Program-made: the position numbers and the translations under genes | Source: Eleginops maclovinus | Taxonomy: Eukaryota > Chordata > Actinopteri > Perciformes > Eleginopidae | Assembly (NCBI RefSeq): GCF_036324505.1 | Contig: NC_086362.1 | Coordinates: forward strand, 12,730,453-12,794,452 | DNA length: 64,000 nucleotides | Direction of reading: 5' to 3' | The notes under the pieces: model-generated | What the model was told of the DNA's origin: nothing | The model's input: the letters and a program-made list of their open reading frames with translations, nothing else | The model's database searches: none | Part shown: piece by piece, positions 19,700-32,780 of the stretch | How the letters are laid out: every line of letters starts with the position of its first letter | How positions within the stretch are numbered: the stretch's first letter is position 1

Positions 19700-19979
19700 A
19701 TGTACTATGTTTACTAGCAGTATTTATGAGCAGCAGTCTCCCACTTCCGTTACTGCTTTACGGTCCAGCCGTGCGAGTGTTGATCAAACGCGCTGCTGGG
19801 AGGAGGCATTACCGACATTTCGTGTTTGACAGCCGGCTGGAGACACCTCTGCTTCAGGGAACATTTTAACTCCACCACAAATCCCGGTCCGGTGTCGCTG
19901 TTTTGCTCTCCTAGTGTAGCGAGAAGAGCAAGAAAGAAAGAAAGTCGTCTGCACGGGTTTGCTCCGCAGCGGTAGCCAG
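19700..19979 (+). other. ache: Candidate untranslated first exon of ache
   Basis: CpG-rich sequence ends in a strong donor, CCAG|GTAAGA, at 19979/19980. The next convincing + strand acceptor that leads into coding sequence is at 33944, just before the ache start codon. Vertebrate ACHE genes have a non-coding exon 1, so this is the best candidate, with a 14-kb first intron. The transcription start and the join are inferred; another exon could lie in between. Confidence 0.45.
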
Positions 19980-21047
19980 GTAAGACAGAACCGAAACAGT
20001 AGTACCGAGCTTTTCACGAATATCAGCTGTCTGTATTAGCTTTCATCTATTAACCCCGCGCAAGCTGCCAACCCATGTAGCTCGTGCAGTTTTAACAAGA
20101 TTTACCTCGTGCACGACTGATGCGGTGCCCTTTAATCTTTGCCTCATCAACGGTAGCCATGGTTACACACCATTTCTCCAGAACCAGTACCAGGTCAGAC
20201 TGTGTACGTGCGTTCCTCCAACATCAAATCCCGTTTAGTATTCTTGCAATTTAAGGTTCAATTGCTTATCATTACAACTATATAGCTTTTCCAATATGTG
20301 TTGGTATCAACCCTGAATCGAAAGGCGTAGTTTGTCTTATCGGCATGTAGATATGCTCCGAAAAATAATTATTTCGAGTGAAATTTTATTGTGACTTGCT
20401 CCATAACAAGGGTACTGCCCACAAGCGTGTAGGAATACCAAATGGAATTGCATATAGTTACACACAGGCATATGTTTTCCGGCAAAAGGACATTCAGTTG
20501 TTAAGAGAATTAATGTAATTGTGTGACATAATTTTTTCTCTGTGGGGGGTTATTACCGGCAGGATATGTTATAGCTGGGGGAGACTGTTGGGGGAATCGA
20601 TGTGTGACGCGACTCAATGGCGAGACGCATGTGGCTGCTGTGTGTTGTTGGTGTCTTCTTACATCCACTTAATCTGTCTCTATGTCTCTCACATACATGA
20701 AGACAAACGGCAGTCTTTTAAATGTGCATGTTCTGGTTTGCAGAGGGCTACGATTAATTAGTTCCTGCGAAAATGTGCATGCTGTTGTTGGTTACATGCT
20801 TTATTCACAGTTGATTATTATACCGAGGCCTTTCTAATATTTCGAAAAATATCTCTGAATGGCTCTTATTGTCTAACTCAGCATCTTAACCCAGTAGAAG
20901 GCATTATACAGCTGATATTTGAACTAGAGGTAATATTGTTGCTTTATAAGGTGCTGACATAGGCATTTTTGTCAATTATAATTTCTGTTTTTATCTCTAA
21001 TATTTTATGCATGCCTCTTAATTAATATTTGGCTTTTTTTCAGTTCT

Positions 21048-21108
21048 GCTGTAACAATGTAAAGTTCCCCTCTGTGGGATGAGTAAAGGTATTCTGATTC
21101 CGATTTGT
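21048..21108 (+). repeat. LINE 3' tail relic
   Basis: Resembles the teleost L2-type tail 'aatttccccnntgtgggatnaataaagg' followed by a TCTTAT-like simple run: here 'ttcccctctgtgggatgagt' then 'aaaggtattctgattccgat'. From memory of the consensus. Confidence 0.5.
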
Positions 21109-23606
21109 CAGCCTATAGTAAGATACTGTATGTCGTCTTGACAACAGTTAAATATTAAAATAATTAAAGAAACTGTGTTCTTTCAAATGGCATGTTCTGT
21201 TTAATTTCTCCAGCATGTCTGTCCGTTGGCAGATCAGATCTCGTGTTGTATATTGCATAACAGTCAGGGCTTTCATGGAGCTGCATGTTGGCTGAACCCA
21301 GTGGATAGATAAGCTGGAGAGAAGATGATATGTTGGAGTCCCTGTTTGTGTGGTTAAAACAAAGTGGCCCTTCTCTCCTCCCTCTCCGCTGCTGCACTTC
21401 GCTGTAGCCTGAATTTATTGCTTCTGTAAGTCATAACAGTTAATGCAGTCTTGGCAGCGGGCAGTGCACATTCCCTATCTGCATTCTCAGTGGAATGACT
21501 GCCAAAGTGTAATCGATGCTGCAGGTTTTTACTCATTTATTAAAACTTGTATTTGCATGCAATTTCTGTAGGAGGGATCATTTCTGTAAGTGAAGTCTGA
21601 CTCGGCATTTTTGCTCTCTCTAGGGAGTAGTCCCACTTAGTGGTTCTGTTCAGTTTGACAAGCTTAGATGATTAAATGATACAGCTGGTGTCAATTAATC
21701 TTTTTACTTATTTGGACACTTGGACCAATACCCATTGGATTCCTATAGAAGTGTCAGAAATGCAGCAATTCATACACCAATTTTCAGCTCACACAGGGTG
21801 GAGTAGTGCATTTATTGGTGACCTAGGGCGTATTCCTGAAAGCTGGACAGTGTATGTGGTCCATCTTTCAATAATATGTATAATATTTTATGTGGAATAT
21901 TGGAATACAAGACCAGACTTTATCAGCTCGGTTAGTTGCTTTTTGAATTAGTTTAAAAATGTTGAGTCCACGCAGACACAAACAGATATACCCCACTCCA
22001 GTATCAGCACCAATGCATTTTCTCATTTATTGTATATTATCAATGTGACATATTGGATTCTGCTGCCTTGCAATGTGATGGTTCTATGCTTGAACAAGAT
22101 GTCCAGTTTGAATCCACATTTAGCTCACTGTTCAGTAATATTGATAAGCTTGATCACATTATTAATATATCTAATAGAAAGAGTCTTGCACATTTAAGCT
22201 GGTATCATATATAAAAACATAGTATTAGCATTTCACATTTTCCAAAGTACACTGTGCTACTGCAGGGGCAGCTTGACTTGTAACCTGCACAGCCTGTGGG
22301 TGGGTTAAGTGTCAGGACAGAAAGCAGAGAACAGTTTCATGTTGGAGTGGGCAGAAAAAAAGACTGTGTTTGTAGCTGCATGGGCGATTCTCCACACTAA
22401 CATTCTGCCATTATATGGACCCAGGCTGCCTTTAAGTCATAATAGGAGGTTAGATTCCTGCTGCCAACCAGCAATGTCTTTAATGATGTAGGCTATATTC
22501 ATGTCTCGCATCAAAAGAGTAATGGTTTGGTAAATTCAGACATGGTACTGTGTAAGTATTGAGTAAAGCCTGACATGTCTTATTCGCCATAGAGCGCTAT
22601 GCTTTAATAAACACACATTAGTTTGTAATATTAGGAGAAAATAGTTAGTGTAATCTTGCTGTAAATTTATGATAGAAAGCTAAATACCTCCACTTCTGCT
22701 GTGTCTTGGCACTGATGGATGCTGTTAATATCGCACTACAATAGCCTTCTGTTTCTATATTTCTAGTCACTTAAGAATTGAAATACTGCATATAAGGGAA
22801 TCTACGTTTACACATCCCTCTGACTGCTACCCTCCAAAACCAGAGGGCTACATGTCCACGCACTGCATCTGATGTGTATACATTATTTTGGTAGTGGCAG
22901 GACTGATAAATCGCCTAATCAATAAGGGAAGTAGTTAGCTTAGCTGTCATCGTTTTTGCTAATGGGTCTCCTAAATTAATCAAAGCTGATTGAGCTGGAT
23001 GTATTCCAAAGTGGAGTTAAGGAAAAACTCAACTTAAGGCCTGCTTTTTGCCCTCTTCTGTTTACTTTTCCCTTGTACACAACAAGAATTTTGGTTAAAT
23101 AAAAGTCAAGTGGGTTATTAATAATGTATGTGTCAAAGGTCAGTTTGAAAGCTGTGTTTGGCTGTGTTGCGGATGGGACAGTAAATGTACACAGTTTATC
23201 AAAAGATACATGTGTGCAGTTGACCCCAATGATGTTGTCCTTTTATGGATCATATTTTATCCTGCAGAATAAATAATAAGAAAGTCCATATTGGACTCTG
23301 GATCTCTTTCCCATCAAAGGTCAGCACTCTCCGTGTCCAAGTACTGTGAAAACAACCCTTGACATTCAGAAGGGTAGGATTATTCTCTAGAACTTCATGA
23401 AAACAGAGTTCAGGACCATTTATGGTTACGAAGCTCCTGTTCAGTTAGGTTTGATGGTTTCAGGCTCTGACCGTGTTCCCCACAGCTCACAGTGTAACAT
23501 GTATGCAATATAGCGTTCTCCAAAACCTAAAATAGGAACCCTATGTAGTAAACTGTAGAGTGTTTATTGTCTGGTAGTTGTGAGTAAGTGAATGAGGTTT
23601 CAGACA

Positions 23607-23812
23607 CACACTGAAAAACTGAAACCTTGACTTTAATTAAATGTACAACAGAGTTCACATAACTGTGTTAGGTTGGTTGAAAGCAATAATTGTACGTTTT
23701 CAAAACGATTAGGTTCAACTTAAATGATTGCTTTCAACAAACCAAATGCATACATTTGTTGACATAATACATTCCATTAAAGTCAACGTTTCAGTTTTTT
23801 CCGTGCAGCTTT
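23607..23812. mobile_element. Foldback (inverted-arm) short element
   Basis: The left arm begins 'cactgaaaaactgaaacctt' and continues through 'gactttaattaaatgta' to 'ggttggttgaaagcaata'. The right arm holds the same words reversed: 'gattgctttcaacaaacc', 'cattccattaaagtcaac', 'gtttcagttttttccgtg'. Arms of about 85 bp flank a short centre, so the whole could form a hairpin. No coding capacity. Confidence 0.65.
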
Positions 23813-25084
23813 GATGATCAGTTATTTCAGACTTTCAGACATTTAGAGTGTTTTCTGATGTATTTCAGTTACTGACTGCTCATTCCTGTATGAGTGTGTA
23901 TTTCTTTTTGTCGCAGTTGGTGTGAAACATAAGATGGCCGTTCTGCAAAATGTAAAATTCCAGTGATTCTCCCCGTTGCCAATCCGTCTGTCCATCACAC
24001 AGGAGCTGAAACGCTTCACTGGTTTGATGTACTGTATATATCACAGTGTGTTAGAGCTCGTTCTCACGCTGCTGCTGCTGCTAGGACTCTATTAACATCT
24101 AATAGTGCCTTACTTTGTATTCAAAGCAGTAAACCAAATAATTGCAAATGATCATTGTCCATACATACATTTCCTTTAAAGGCATTACTATAAATTGTAA
24201 TATTGAAACATTTTAATTTAATAAAGTAATTGGAGACTCAATGAAAAGACTGTTTGTATATAAAGACAGAGCGTTTTATAAGAGTTAATTAAGACTATTT
24301 GGTCATTTTGTGCAATACCATTGAAATTTGACTAAAAATGAGCGACTTTAAGTTGTGAATTGTAGTATTGTACTTGTAGTGTACCTAGGGCTGCAATTTA
24401 ACATTATTTACATCCATGAATTATTTTTGGGAATTACTGTTCATAGACAGTAAAACAGAGATTATAGAGCCTAAAGTGTTTCCTGCACCATCCAGTCTTT
24501 CCTCTGTCTCTGTACTGAAGACTGGCACAGTCACTGTCTGATCACCTGAGCCTTTTAACTCTCCCATTTAGTTGTTGGAGCTTATTTAATCTTTCCATGT
24601 GATTTAAATGTTGTTTCTATATTTAGAATACTGTAAAGTTGCTCGTGTCTCGACAATTAGAAGGAAAGTTGGAGCAGATAACAGAAAATTGTCAAAGCTG
24701 AAGAGACTTCATTTCCGGTATCATTTTTTAGTATGTGCATGGTCAGCGGTTGATGGTCAAGATAGGGAACAAACAATTACGTAAATAAAGAATGAAAAGA
24801 TAAAGTACTAAATACTTTAGTAGTGACCGTTTATGATGGTAATGCAGAGCCACAAACGCTACTGTACCGACATACATACATCTTGCTCAAAGATCCTGCT
24901 AGCTGAAGCCCCAGGCACACAGCATGTGACAGAAGTCCTAACATTGAGCTTTGCGGCCTTCTTTAGCCTTCAATATCTGCCACCTCTGACCTCACTCATT
25001 CAATTACAATCTTTTGACACAGATGGGATTTGTAAGGTGTTTATAAAAACAACGTTATACCCCTGAATCTGCACTTTTGAAAGG

Positions 25085-25880
25085 CCTTAACAGTCTTTTA
25101 TTGTCTCTGGGGATTCCACCATTCTTATGCTTTTTGACCTCACAGCTGCTTTCGACACAGTAGACCTTAGAATCCTCATCTCTTGCCTGGAGCACTCTGG
25201 CATTAAAGGTAATGCTCTGGAGTGGTTCAGGTTTTACTTTCCGGCACAAATTGTTCTATCATCCTTGATGACTCCATTATCCATCAGTGCCTCTCCATTG
25301 CGGAGTCCCTCAGGGTTCAATTCTTGGGCCAATGCTTTTTCCCTTTGAATGCTCCTCTTTTTCACAAAATTCTGCATCTCATTCTGATAATTGGACCAAG
25401 TGGTGCAGGTGATGTCCCTCATATCAAACCTTGTTGCCTAGACCCTACACAATCTTATTGTGTGAATAAACAGTCATTTAAATTAGACAAACAGATTTGC
25501 TAAAAGAAAAAGGCGATACAAATCATATTCCAGCTGAGGCTCTTCCTGTTTGTTTAAGGATTGCTTTTAAAATGTTATTGTTTGCCAACAAATCATTAAA
25601 TGGGCTAGCTTTAACCTTTTTCGGACCCTTTACAAGAACATTTCACTCATCAGCTGAGGTTGTAGCAATGGTGAGATAGTGTCTTTGGGAACCATGCCTT
25701 TAAACACATCTTCATTTATTTGGTTCACTTCAGTATGATTGGAAATGTGTTGCTTTTATTATTTTATTGTTCTTTTGTTTTTTAGGCCGTTTTTCTGTTG
25801 TGTCTTTGTACAGCAAACTGTTCAATCGTTGTTATTTTGTAATATACTGTATAAATACATTTGCTTTGGATATGGATAGG
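25085..25880 (+). mobile_element. Decayed L2/CR1-type LINE, reverse transcriptase part
   Basis: 25118-25250 reads STILMLFDLTAAFDTVD and later IKGNALEWFRFYF. After a frameshift, 25300-25345 reads GVPQGSILGPMLF. A deleted interval follows, then 25535-25610 reads LPVCLRIAFKMLLFANKSLN. These are the conserved RT and C-terminal blocks of L2-like non-LTR elements. The segment ends in a tail near 'ctgtataaatacatttgc'. Frameshifted and missing the catalytic YADD region, so dead. Confidence 0.75.
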
Positions 25881-26124
25881 GGATCTCTATTAGCAAGCGA
25901 GTATTTACAAGTCTTTTAGGAAATCCATACAATAAACTCACGCATTTTTAGTGCACTATTTTACGGAAAAAGGGCTGTTTTTTTAATTGTATTGATACAT
26001 TTATAGTGTCTTCCACTGATATTGACTTCTCTTTCCAGTGTTTTATCCTAAGAGACACATGACTTGCGCCCGCCCCCAGTGAAACCAATCCTCCTGTGAT
26101 CTTCATACACAAATTCCTCAGTCT

Positions 26125-26305
26125 AATTTGAGAAGTGACACACTTTCTCCCACCCAGTCTGAGGCCCCTCCACTCAATCTCCCCCTCCGCCTTCCTCTCT
26201 TATTTCCTCACCCCCTGGGACTCCTCCTCTTCGTACCCCCATCTTTGTTTGTCTTAATCTGTTCCTTCCTCTTTTCTCAGGGAACACCTTCAAAAGATAT
26301 CACAG
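26125..26305 (+). other. Pyrimidine-rich tract with exon-like AG/GT frame
   Basis: A long C/T-rich stretch ends in 'cttttctcag', followed by 25 bases and then 'cacag|gttaaa'. The acceptor looks good but the donor is weak, so any micro-exon reading is speculative. Confidence 0.2.
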
Positions 26306-29049
26306 GTTAAAGTTGCGCTAGTCCATTGGTGCTTTTGAAGGAATACTTCCAGATCTTAAGAATTACATTGAAGTATTATAATTGCTTTTTTCTGCAGTGA
26401 CAAAAAGTGTTGTCTATGGGATGCTCACTACAGAGGACACTAGTGATTTATTTTAAAAACCAATGATATTGATTGTTAGTTATATATGGTTAGCTTTGCT
26501 TACAACTAGTTGTCTCTGAATCTTACGTTTCTTGTTTTTGACATACAAACTGTTATTTTAGGAGTGAACGGGCCGCTAAAATACACTTTTGTCTTTTTCA
26601 TTTAATAGTCCCAACCTATATTCCTTATGTCGGTCTGTCGGCTAAGTTTGTAGTGATTGGACCAAATCCACAGTTTGGTTTAATTTGGTTTGTTGGTGGA
26701 TTGGTCAAGGTTTTGTTACTGTTACTGTAAAAACAGCAGCCTGAAATAAGGTTGATGAGAGTGGAGTTTGCTGGCTGTAAAACAATAATAAATAAATTTA
26801 AAGAGGCCACAAAGTAAAGCTGAGAGGAACTGCAGAGCCGCTGGGTTCATCGAGAGAAACATGTTGTTAAAACATTTGGTAACATTAGAAAAGACAAAGA
26901 AATAGTATTTATTTAACACATTTTCATCTTTCAGAATAAGAAATGTTTTGAGTAAACTGAATAAAAACAACAGACATGTTGTATGTAAATAAATTAGATT
27001 CCTAAGCTGAAACCAAGTGCACCTTTTTATAGCAGTTAAAACCCATTCATAACATTGTCAATTTGAGCATCAGATACGCCTTCAATTGTGTATTAACTTA
27101 GGCTTGTTATGGCAAGTATTCCAAGCTGGAGGTACTGCTCAGTATTCAATGTTCTGTATCTAGCCACCTTAAAATGTCTCAATACTTGGCATAAATTATC
27201 TTCTCATTTTAAACAAACCTCCCTGCAGTTTTCATGTAGGAGGACTGAGCATCTGTGAAATCAAGGTATAGCATACTGTATATATATTTCAACTTTAAAC
27301 ATTTCAACAGAGTATGAACAAGCCTTCACCCACTGACTCCTCACCAGTTCCATCCTCTCCTTTCATCTCCTCTTCTTTTCCAGCATCCTTTTTCTCTACT
27401 TCCCAGCAGCCTCACTCTCCCTCCTCTCTTTCACCTTCTCACCGTTGTTCCCGCCGTGCAGCTGTCACTGCTATAAATAATTGCGATGCGTACACACACA
27501 TACACCCTTCCATGAAAAACATCTTTCCTTCTTCCATGCATTCCCTCCCCCTTCCCTCTATCCTACATCAGGTCCTCCCTTGATTTACACGTGGATAAAG
27601 GCTCATTACCGAAGCCTGGAACTTATCCACATAGAGAGAGCTGTTTATGTCTTACACTAGAATTACAACCGTGTGCGGGAACATGGCCGGGTCCGAGTTA
27701 AACTACCGTGGAGTAAAGAATGGCATGTGTCATCCACATTAACAACTCTGTTAGTAATGATGAAATAAAAAGAAGGCACGGTTGCTCTCAGGAAGTTTAA
27801 TATCTAATAAAACACACTTTTGTCAGAGCTCTTAGCCATATCTTATTTGAGTTTGGTATTGTTTTATTTATTTCCATTTTTATTCTATCAAAAATGAGTG
27901 TATTTTTTGAGTGATACGATTGTATCATTAAGTCTAGAAATGTTAAGTTTCTAGACCAAAATGGAATCGTTTTTAACTTCAGCCCAGTTCTCCAGTTCAG
28001 GATGTTAAAAAGCTATTTACAGAAAAGTAAAGTCTTTTATTTTTTGTTATTTTTCTAGTTTTGTTTTTTGAAACTTCCAGGAGATACAGGGATCAGCAGT
28101 CAGCTCCTTTCCCTCCTGTATTGAAATGCATATGACGGCTGCCCCTCGGGTTGCCCACTGCTGAATTGTGCTATGCTGAGCCGGTGCAAAAGGGCATCTG
28201 AGTCCACATTCCCAGACCTTTAAGTTTGTCCAGTGCTACAGACGTGTCTCCACTACCAGTGTGCATAAATAAGCAGCTTAATTAGCCAAACAATGTGTGA
28301 GGAAAAATGGGTTGATCTTATGTCTTATAAAGTTTAGCAGCAGTAGTTGTTTGTTTGCTGCCCATATACACAAGACCAACAAACCAGCAGCATGACCTGA
28401 AGAATGTTATGGTTATGTATGAAATGGATATATTGAGATATATTAAAGAAGCCAAAACAATGGTTCAAAAGCGAAAGTAAGTCAAATAAAATGAAAGTGT
28501 GATTAACTTATCACAGATTAAATGTGAAATAGATATTGGTGTGTGTGTTGTGGAGTAACAGGGGGCAAAGGGAAAAAGTGCAGCACTCTGTTATGTCTCC
28601 AGCAGTGGAGCCGCACTGTTAGTACTAGGTGAGGCCTTTCTCCTCTGTACGCAGGTCTTCTGAAATGAAACAGACAATTGGAGTCAGTTAATTTGTTGGC
28701 ATAACCACTGGTAGCTGGAACTTGGTTGTAAAGTGCTGTAATATGAGTTGGCATGTTGACTACCGGAGTTTACCTCTAATCTGCTTGTCCCTTGGTGATT
28801 GGAAACAGTACAGTACACATATATTTATACACAAAATTCTTCCTGCAAAAATAAATATTAGATTATTAAATTTGAGACGCAGATGAATACAAAATTACAA
28901 GTGTTTGCTGTACAATATTCAGGTTAATTCAGAGGTAAAATATAATTAACAATCCTTTCCAACTGCATGAATCAGTTTTTAAGACTCTATGGAAGAACAC
29001 TGTCATTTTACCATGAAGAGCACAAGAGTCAATTGTTTTATGTTGTGTC

Positions 29050-29410
29050 TTTTATTATGGGGTTCACCAACAATGTTACTTAAAAAGACTCTATTCTAAT
29101 CCTTTGTTTACTTCTGCAACATAGTGGCATCACACCGTAACACTTTTCTATTGGCTAGCGCGCCAAGGCATTATATGTGATAGGCTAAGGGGCGGGACAT
29201 CTCTAAGCAGTTGATCAGTCACACCAGAGCCGGCCAGCTAACCAATCAGAGCAGACTGGCCTCTGGTTTCAGACAGAGGGTAAAAAGAGGTGCTGCAGCA
29301 CAGGCAGTATGAGAAAAATAAAGAGCATTTTCAACATTAAAGCATGGAGACATGTCCCAGGAGAGATCATAAATACAGATATGAACCTGAAAATGAGCAG
29401 AGTAGGGCCT
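29050..29410 (+). mobile_element. Family A non-autonomous element, copy 3
   Basis: Carries 'cctttgtttacttctgcaac', 'gcgggacatctctaagcagt', 'gagcagactggcctctggtt' and 'gaacctgaaaatgagcag' in the same orientation as copy 1. It reads straight through the site where copy 1 is interrupted. The left border is less clear than in copies 1 and 2. Confidence 0.75.
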
Positions 29411-29908
29411 ACAGATCTACAGATTTTTCATAGGCTGCACAATTAATCCAAATGTCATTGAAATCGCAACAAGGCTCAATATGTTACAGGCATTTATGTG
29501 TAAATATTATTCAGAATTATTTAAAATATATATCCTTGAATGATAATGAGAATAATGATGCAAAATGATCAATACTATCATATCAAAATTAGTCAAAAAA
29601 TAATCGCAATCAGTTATTTTAACTCATTTGTGCAGCCTTAGTATTATTTCCGTTCTGTTTCAGGGTGAACTCTACTTTCAATGGGCTTCATAGTCTCTCC
29701 TGAACACTTCATCACGCTCCTTTAAATCTGCGTCCAGGCGACTTCCCAGACAGTGTCATAACTCGTGATTCTGAGATTGCTTTTAAATGTGCAACAATGC
29801 TTGGAGACAGCACCTGTCAGGTTGGAGGCTCTTGTTTATGTTTTGCAACGTATGGTTGTCATAGTGACAGGATTAGCTTGGAGGTGCTGTAAGGGATAGG
29901 GGGCAGCT

Positions 29909-29940
29909 GTGTGTGTGTGTGTGTGTGTGTGTTTGTGTGT
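29909..29940. repeat. Short (GT)n tract
   Basis: About 32 bp of GT with one TT interruption. Confidence 0.85.
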
Positions 29941-32329
29941 ATATCAATACTATTTCTGAACACGCTCCCTCCCGGTTGTATAGAGAATCTATTTTGGTGA
30001 TGTCACCTTTCTCTGTCCCTCACACACACATTTACACAAACAGGGTGGTAATATTATCAATGGACTTCCAACATGTTTTCCATCATGGCAGTGTGAGTAA
30101 AAGTCTGTTCCCTATGCCTTTGTGAAGTTACACAGATACAAAGAAACCCAGCCTGGCCACATCATATTGTCCTATTTAAACAAATGTCTCCCAGTGTTAA
30201 CAATACTTTAAGTCTAAAGTATAAATATCCCAAAATATCCCGCTAATATATTCACTTTATCAAACCATAAAGTTAATGGAAGACCAGTACTTGTATATTT
30301 TCAAGCCGTTGATATCCATTTCTTTACTAGGATGCAACCACAAACAAACATATTTTCATAGCTCAAAGATTATTGACTTTGACCCCATAGCTGTATTTAT
30401 GGGGGTTGCACCCTATAAATTGCATCCATTCCAGACCACTAACAATACCCCCGCCCCCCTCCCAGTATCCCCAACTGTTTCTTAAACCCAGGATATGCAT
30501 CAGTCACAAGTCTGAGTCTTTGAAGTGGAATAAAATGTACGTGTCTTTGTGAAATGGTTCAGACTTAGCATCAATACGGCTATTTGTAGAAACGTCAGTG
30601 CAGATGAGTTGTATCCTCTCGAGTAATTAATGAAGGCATATGGAACCCGCTGTAAGGATTAGTTGAAAGCATAATACTCAACAGCATAGATGTCAGTAGT
30701 CATAGTTGAGCCCAGGAGGAAACTGGAGCCCATGGCTGTTTCTGTAATTACTTTTTATTAGGTGCAAGGACAGCCGCTGCACTTTCCTCCCCCATAAGCA
30801 GTACATTGATTCGTCCTTCAATCTATCACTGCAAACTGAATATCTTCACTTGGAATTTGCGAGTAATGCACGTAAATATGACTAACATCAACAGTTGGCA
30901 ACAGAAGCACAGAAGCAATCATACTTTCCACACTTTTGGCGGAGTTGGTCTGTAGTTAATATATTGTTGAATAGGTTAGCTATGTTAGCGAGCTAGCTTA
31001 AAGCAGATCTGCAATAATATCGGAAGGAATCATGTGATCAAATTGTCAATTTAAGCCGATAGAACATTTTTTTAGTTTCCAACAACAGTTGGCGAACTTT
31101 ATAGTCACGATACATCAAAAAGCGCTTGAGTCCCTGCTGTGCATCACTTTTTACTGTGCCCGGTTGCGTTGTTTTGAGCGTTTTGTATTTGCATGGTTTA
31201 CTTCCTTATGCAGCGCTTTTAGTAAACTGCACATCTGTTGTGAAGTCGGTGAAGATGTTTCTTCATTTGCATGTTTCGGCCCGTTTGTGTTTTCATTGTT
31301 TTTGAAACGTCAGCGAGTTGCTCCAAGGGCTTTGGGCCGTTGTTCCGCGTTTGCACCTGTCAGCCACCGTACATTTAGTTTCATAAAAAACTGAAGTTCA
31401 TCAGTTCCTATTTCAGCTGGGTTTAGAAATAAGCTTTGAAATAAAATGTGCTGCACTTTCACAGTGTTTTATTTCTTTAAGACTAGTCGACTAGTTTATG
31501 TTTCAACTCCTTTAAACTTCTAGGGAAAGTGGTGGCTAGGAACATCCCTTTATGTAGATCAAACATTTTCTTTTTTTTAACATTTGTTCCTATAAATAAA
31601 AATGAAATGAAAAAAGGTTGTGAAAAAACAAACAAATCCAATAACCCTGCACCTGCACACTATAACTTTCCTAAAGTCTCTTGGAGTTATAAGGTTTCTC
31701 ATATACTATGGGGAGATTGATGGAAAGTGCAGCTTTAATCCGCCAAACAGCGTGGCATTTACAAGGGTTTTACTCTGAAGCCTTTTTATAGTTCCCTCAT
31801 GACCACACACCTGTCTCGGGCTTTGTTGTGCAGCACTGGGGGGCTTTTAACACGTCTGCATGCTGAAAGAAAATAACTTTCCCTCCATCACAGTGGAAAC
31901 TTGGTAATAGAGATTTCAGCGGTTACAGCCGGGTTTCATGACAAGTGGAAACAGAGTATTGGTAACAGCAGGATTCTCATTTTAATGTGATGCACATTTA
32001 TCCTAATTCCAGCGAATGCAGTAACAAATACTTTAATTGAAAAGTTATTTAGTCCAAAATGATTTACTCTAGTGTGTGTACAATACACTGTCAGCAAAAC
32101 AATCTTCCCCAATTCGTGTTGTAAACTTACCTTAAGAAAGTAATGAATATCATTTGTTATGTCCCACAAAACCCTGAGCCAGGCTGTGAAGGTTTTCCTC
32201 TAAAGAAGTCAGGTGACATAAAGAACGCCAAACTAAAAGTCAACATTAACTTGATTTATCTTACTCCTCTTTCCTAAATTAAAAAGCAAAACGTGTCCTG
32301 TGTAAAAACCCAAAGTCACCATTGATATA

Positions 32330-32780
32330 TTTAAACTTGGATAACATAACAAAACAAACCATGATATCTCGGTTGGACCACTGTAATTCACTTTTCTCCA
32401 TCCTAACCAAATCAACAACCCCCGAACTACAACTAGTTCAAAACAGAGCTGCCAAGATATTAACCAGAACCAGAACTTTTGATCATATCACCCCTGTTCT
32501 CATTTCATTGGCTCCCGATTCACCAAAGATACGACTTCAAGATTCTACTGTTAACCGTTAAAATCTTACATGGACTAGCACCTCCTTATTGATCATCATT
32601 AATGACCATGCGCATATCTACCAGGCTCCCACGATTTCATCCACAGAATTCACAAATCATCAGTAGGTGGCAGAGCCTTTTCCTTTCGAGCACCTCTCCT
32701 TTGGACTCAAAACTCAAAATATGTCTCTTTTCATCTGTCTTCCTTGTCACGTAGTTTCCATCTTCATTAGCATCACTTCT
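32330..32780 (+). mobile_element. Decayed LINE, reverse transcriptase C-terminal part
   Basis: 32358-32480 reads MISRLDHCNSLFSILTKS and ELQLVQNRAAKILTRTR, then FDHITPVL, a signature of the region after the RT domain in L2/jockey-like LINEs. Later frames carry LKILHGLAPPY and stops. Truncated and broken by frameshifts. Confidence 0.75.

Noticed and set aside
27314..27583. 89-codon Ser/Pro-rich ORF
   Set aside because: Pyrimidine-rich low-complexity sequence within the putative ache intron, without exon signals I would trust.
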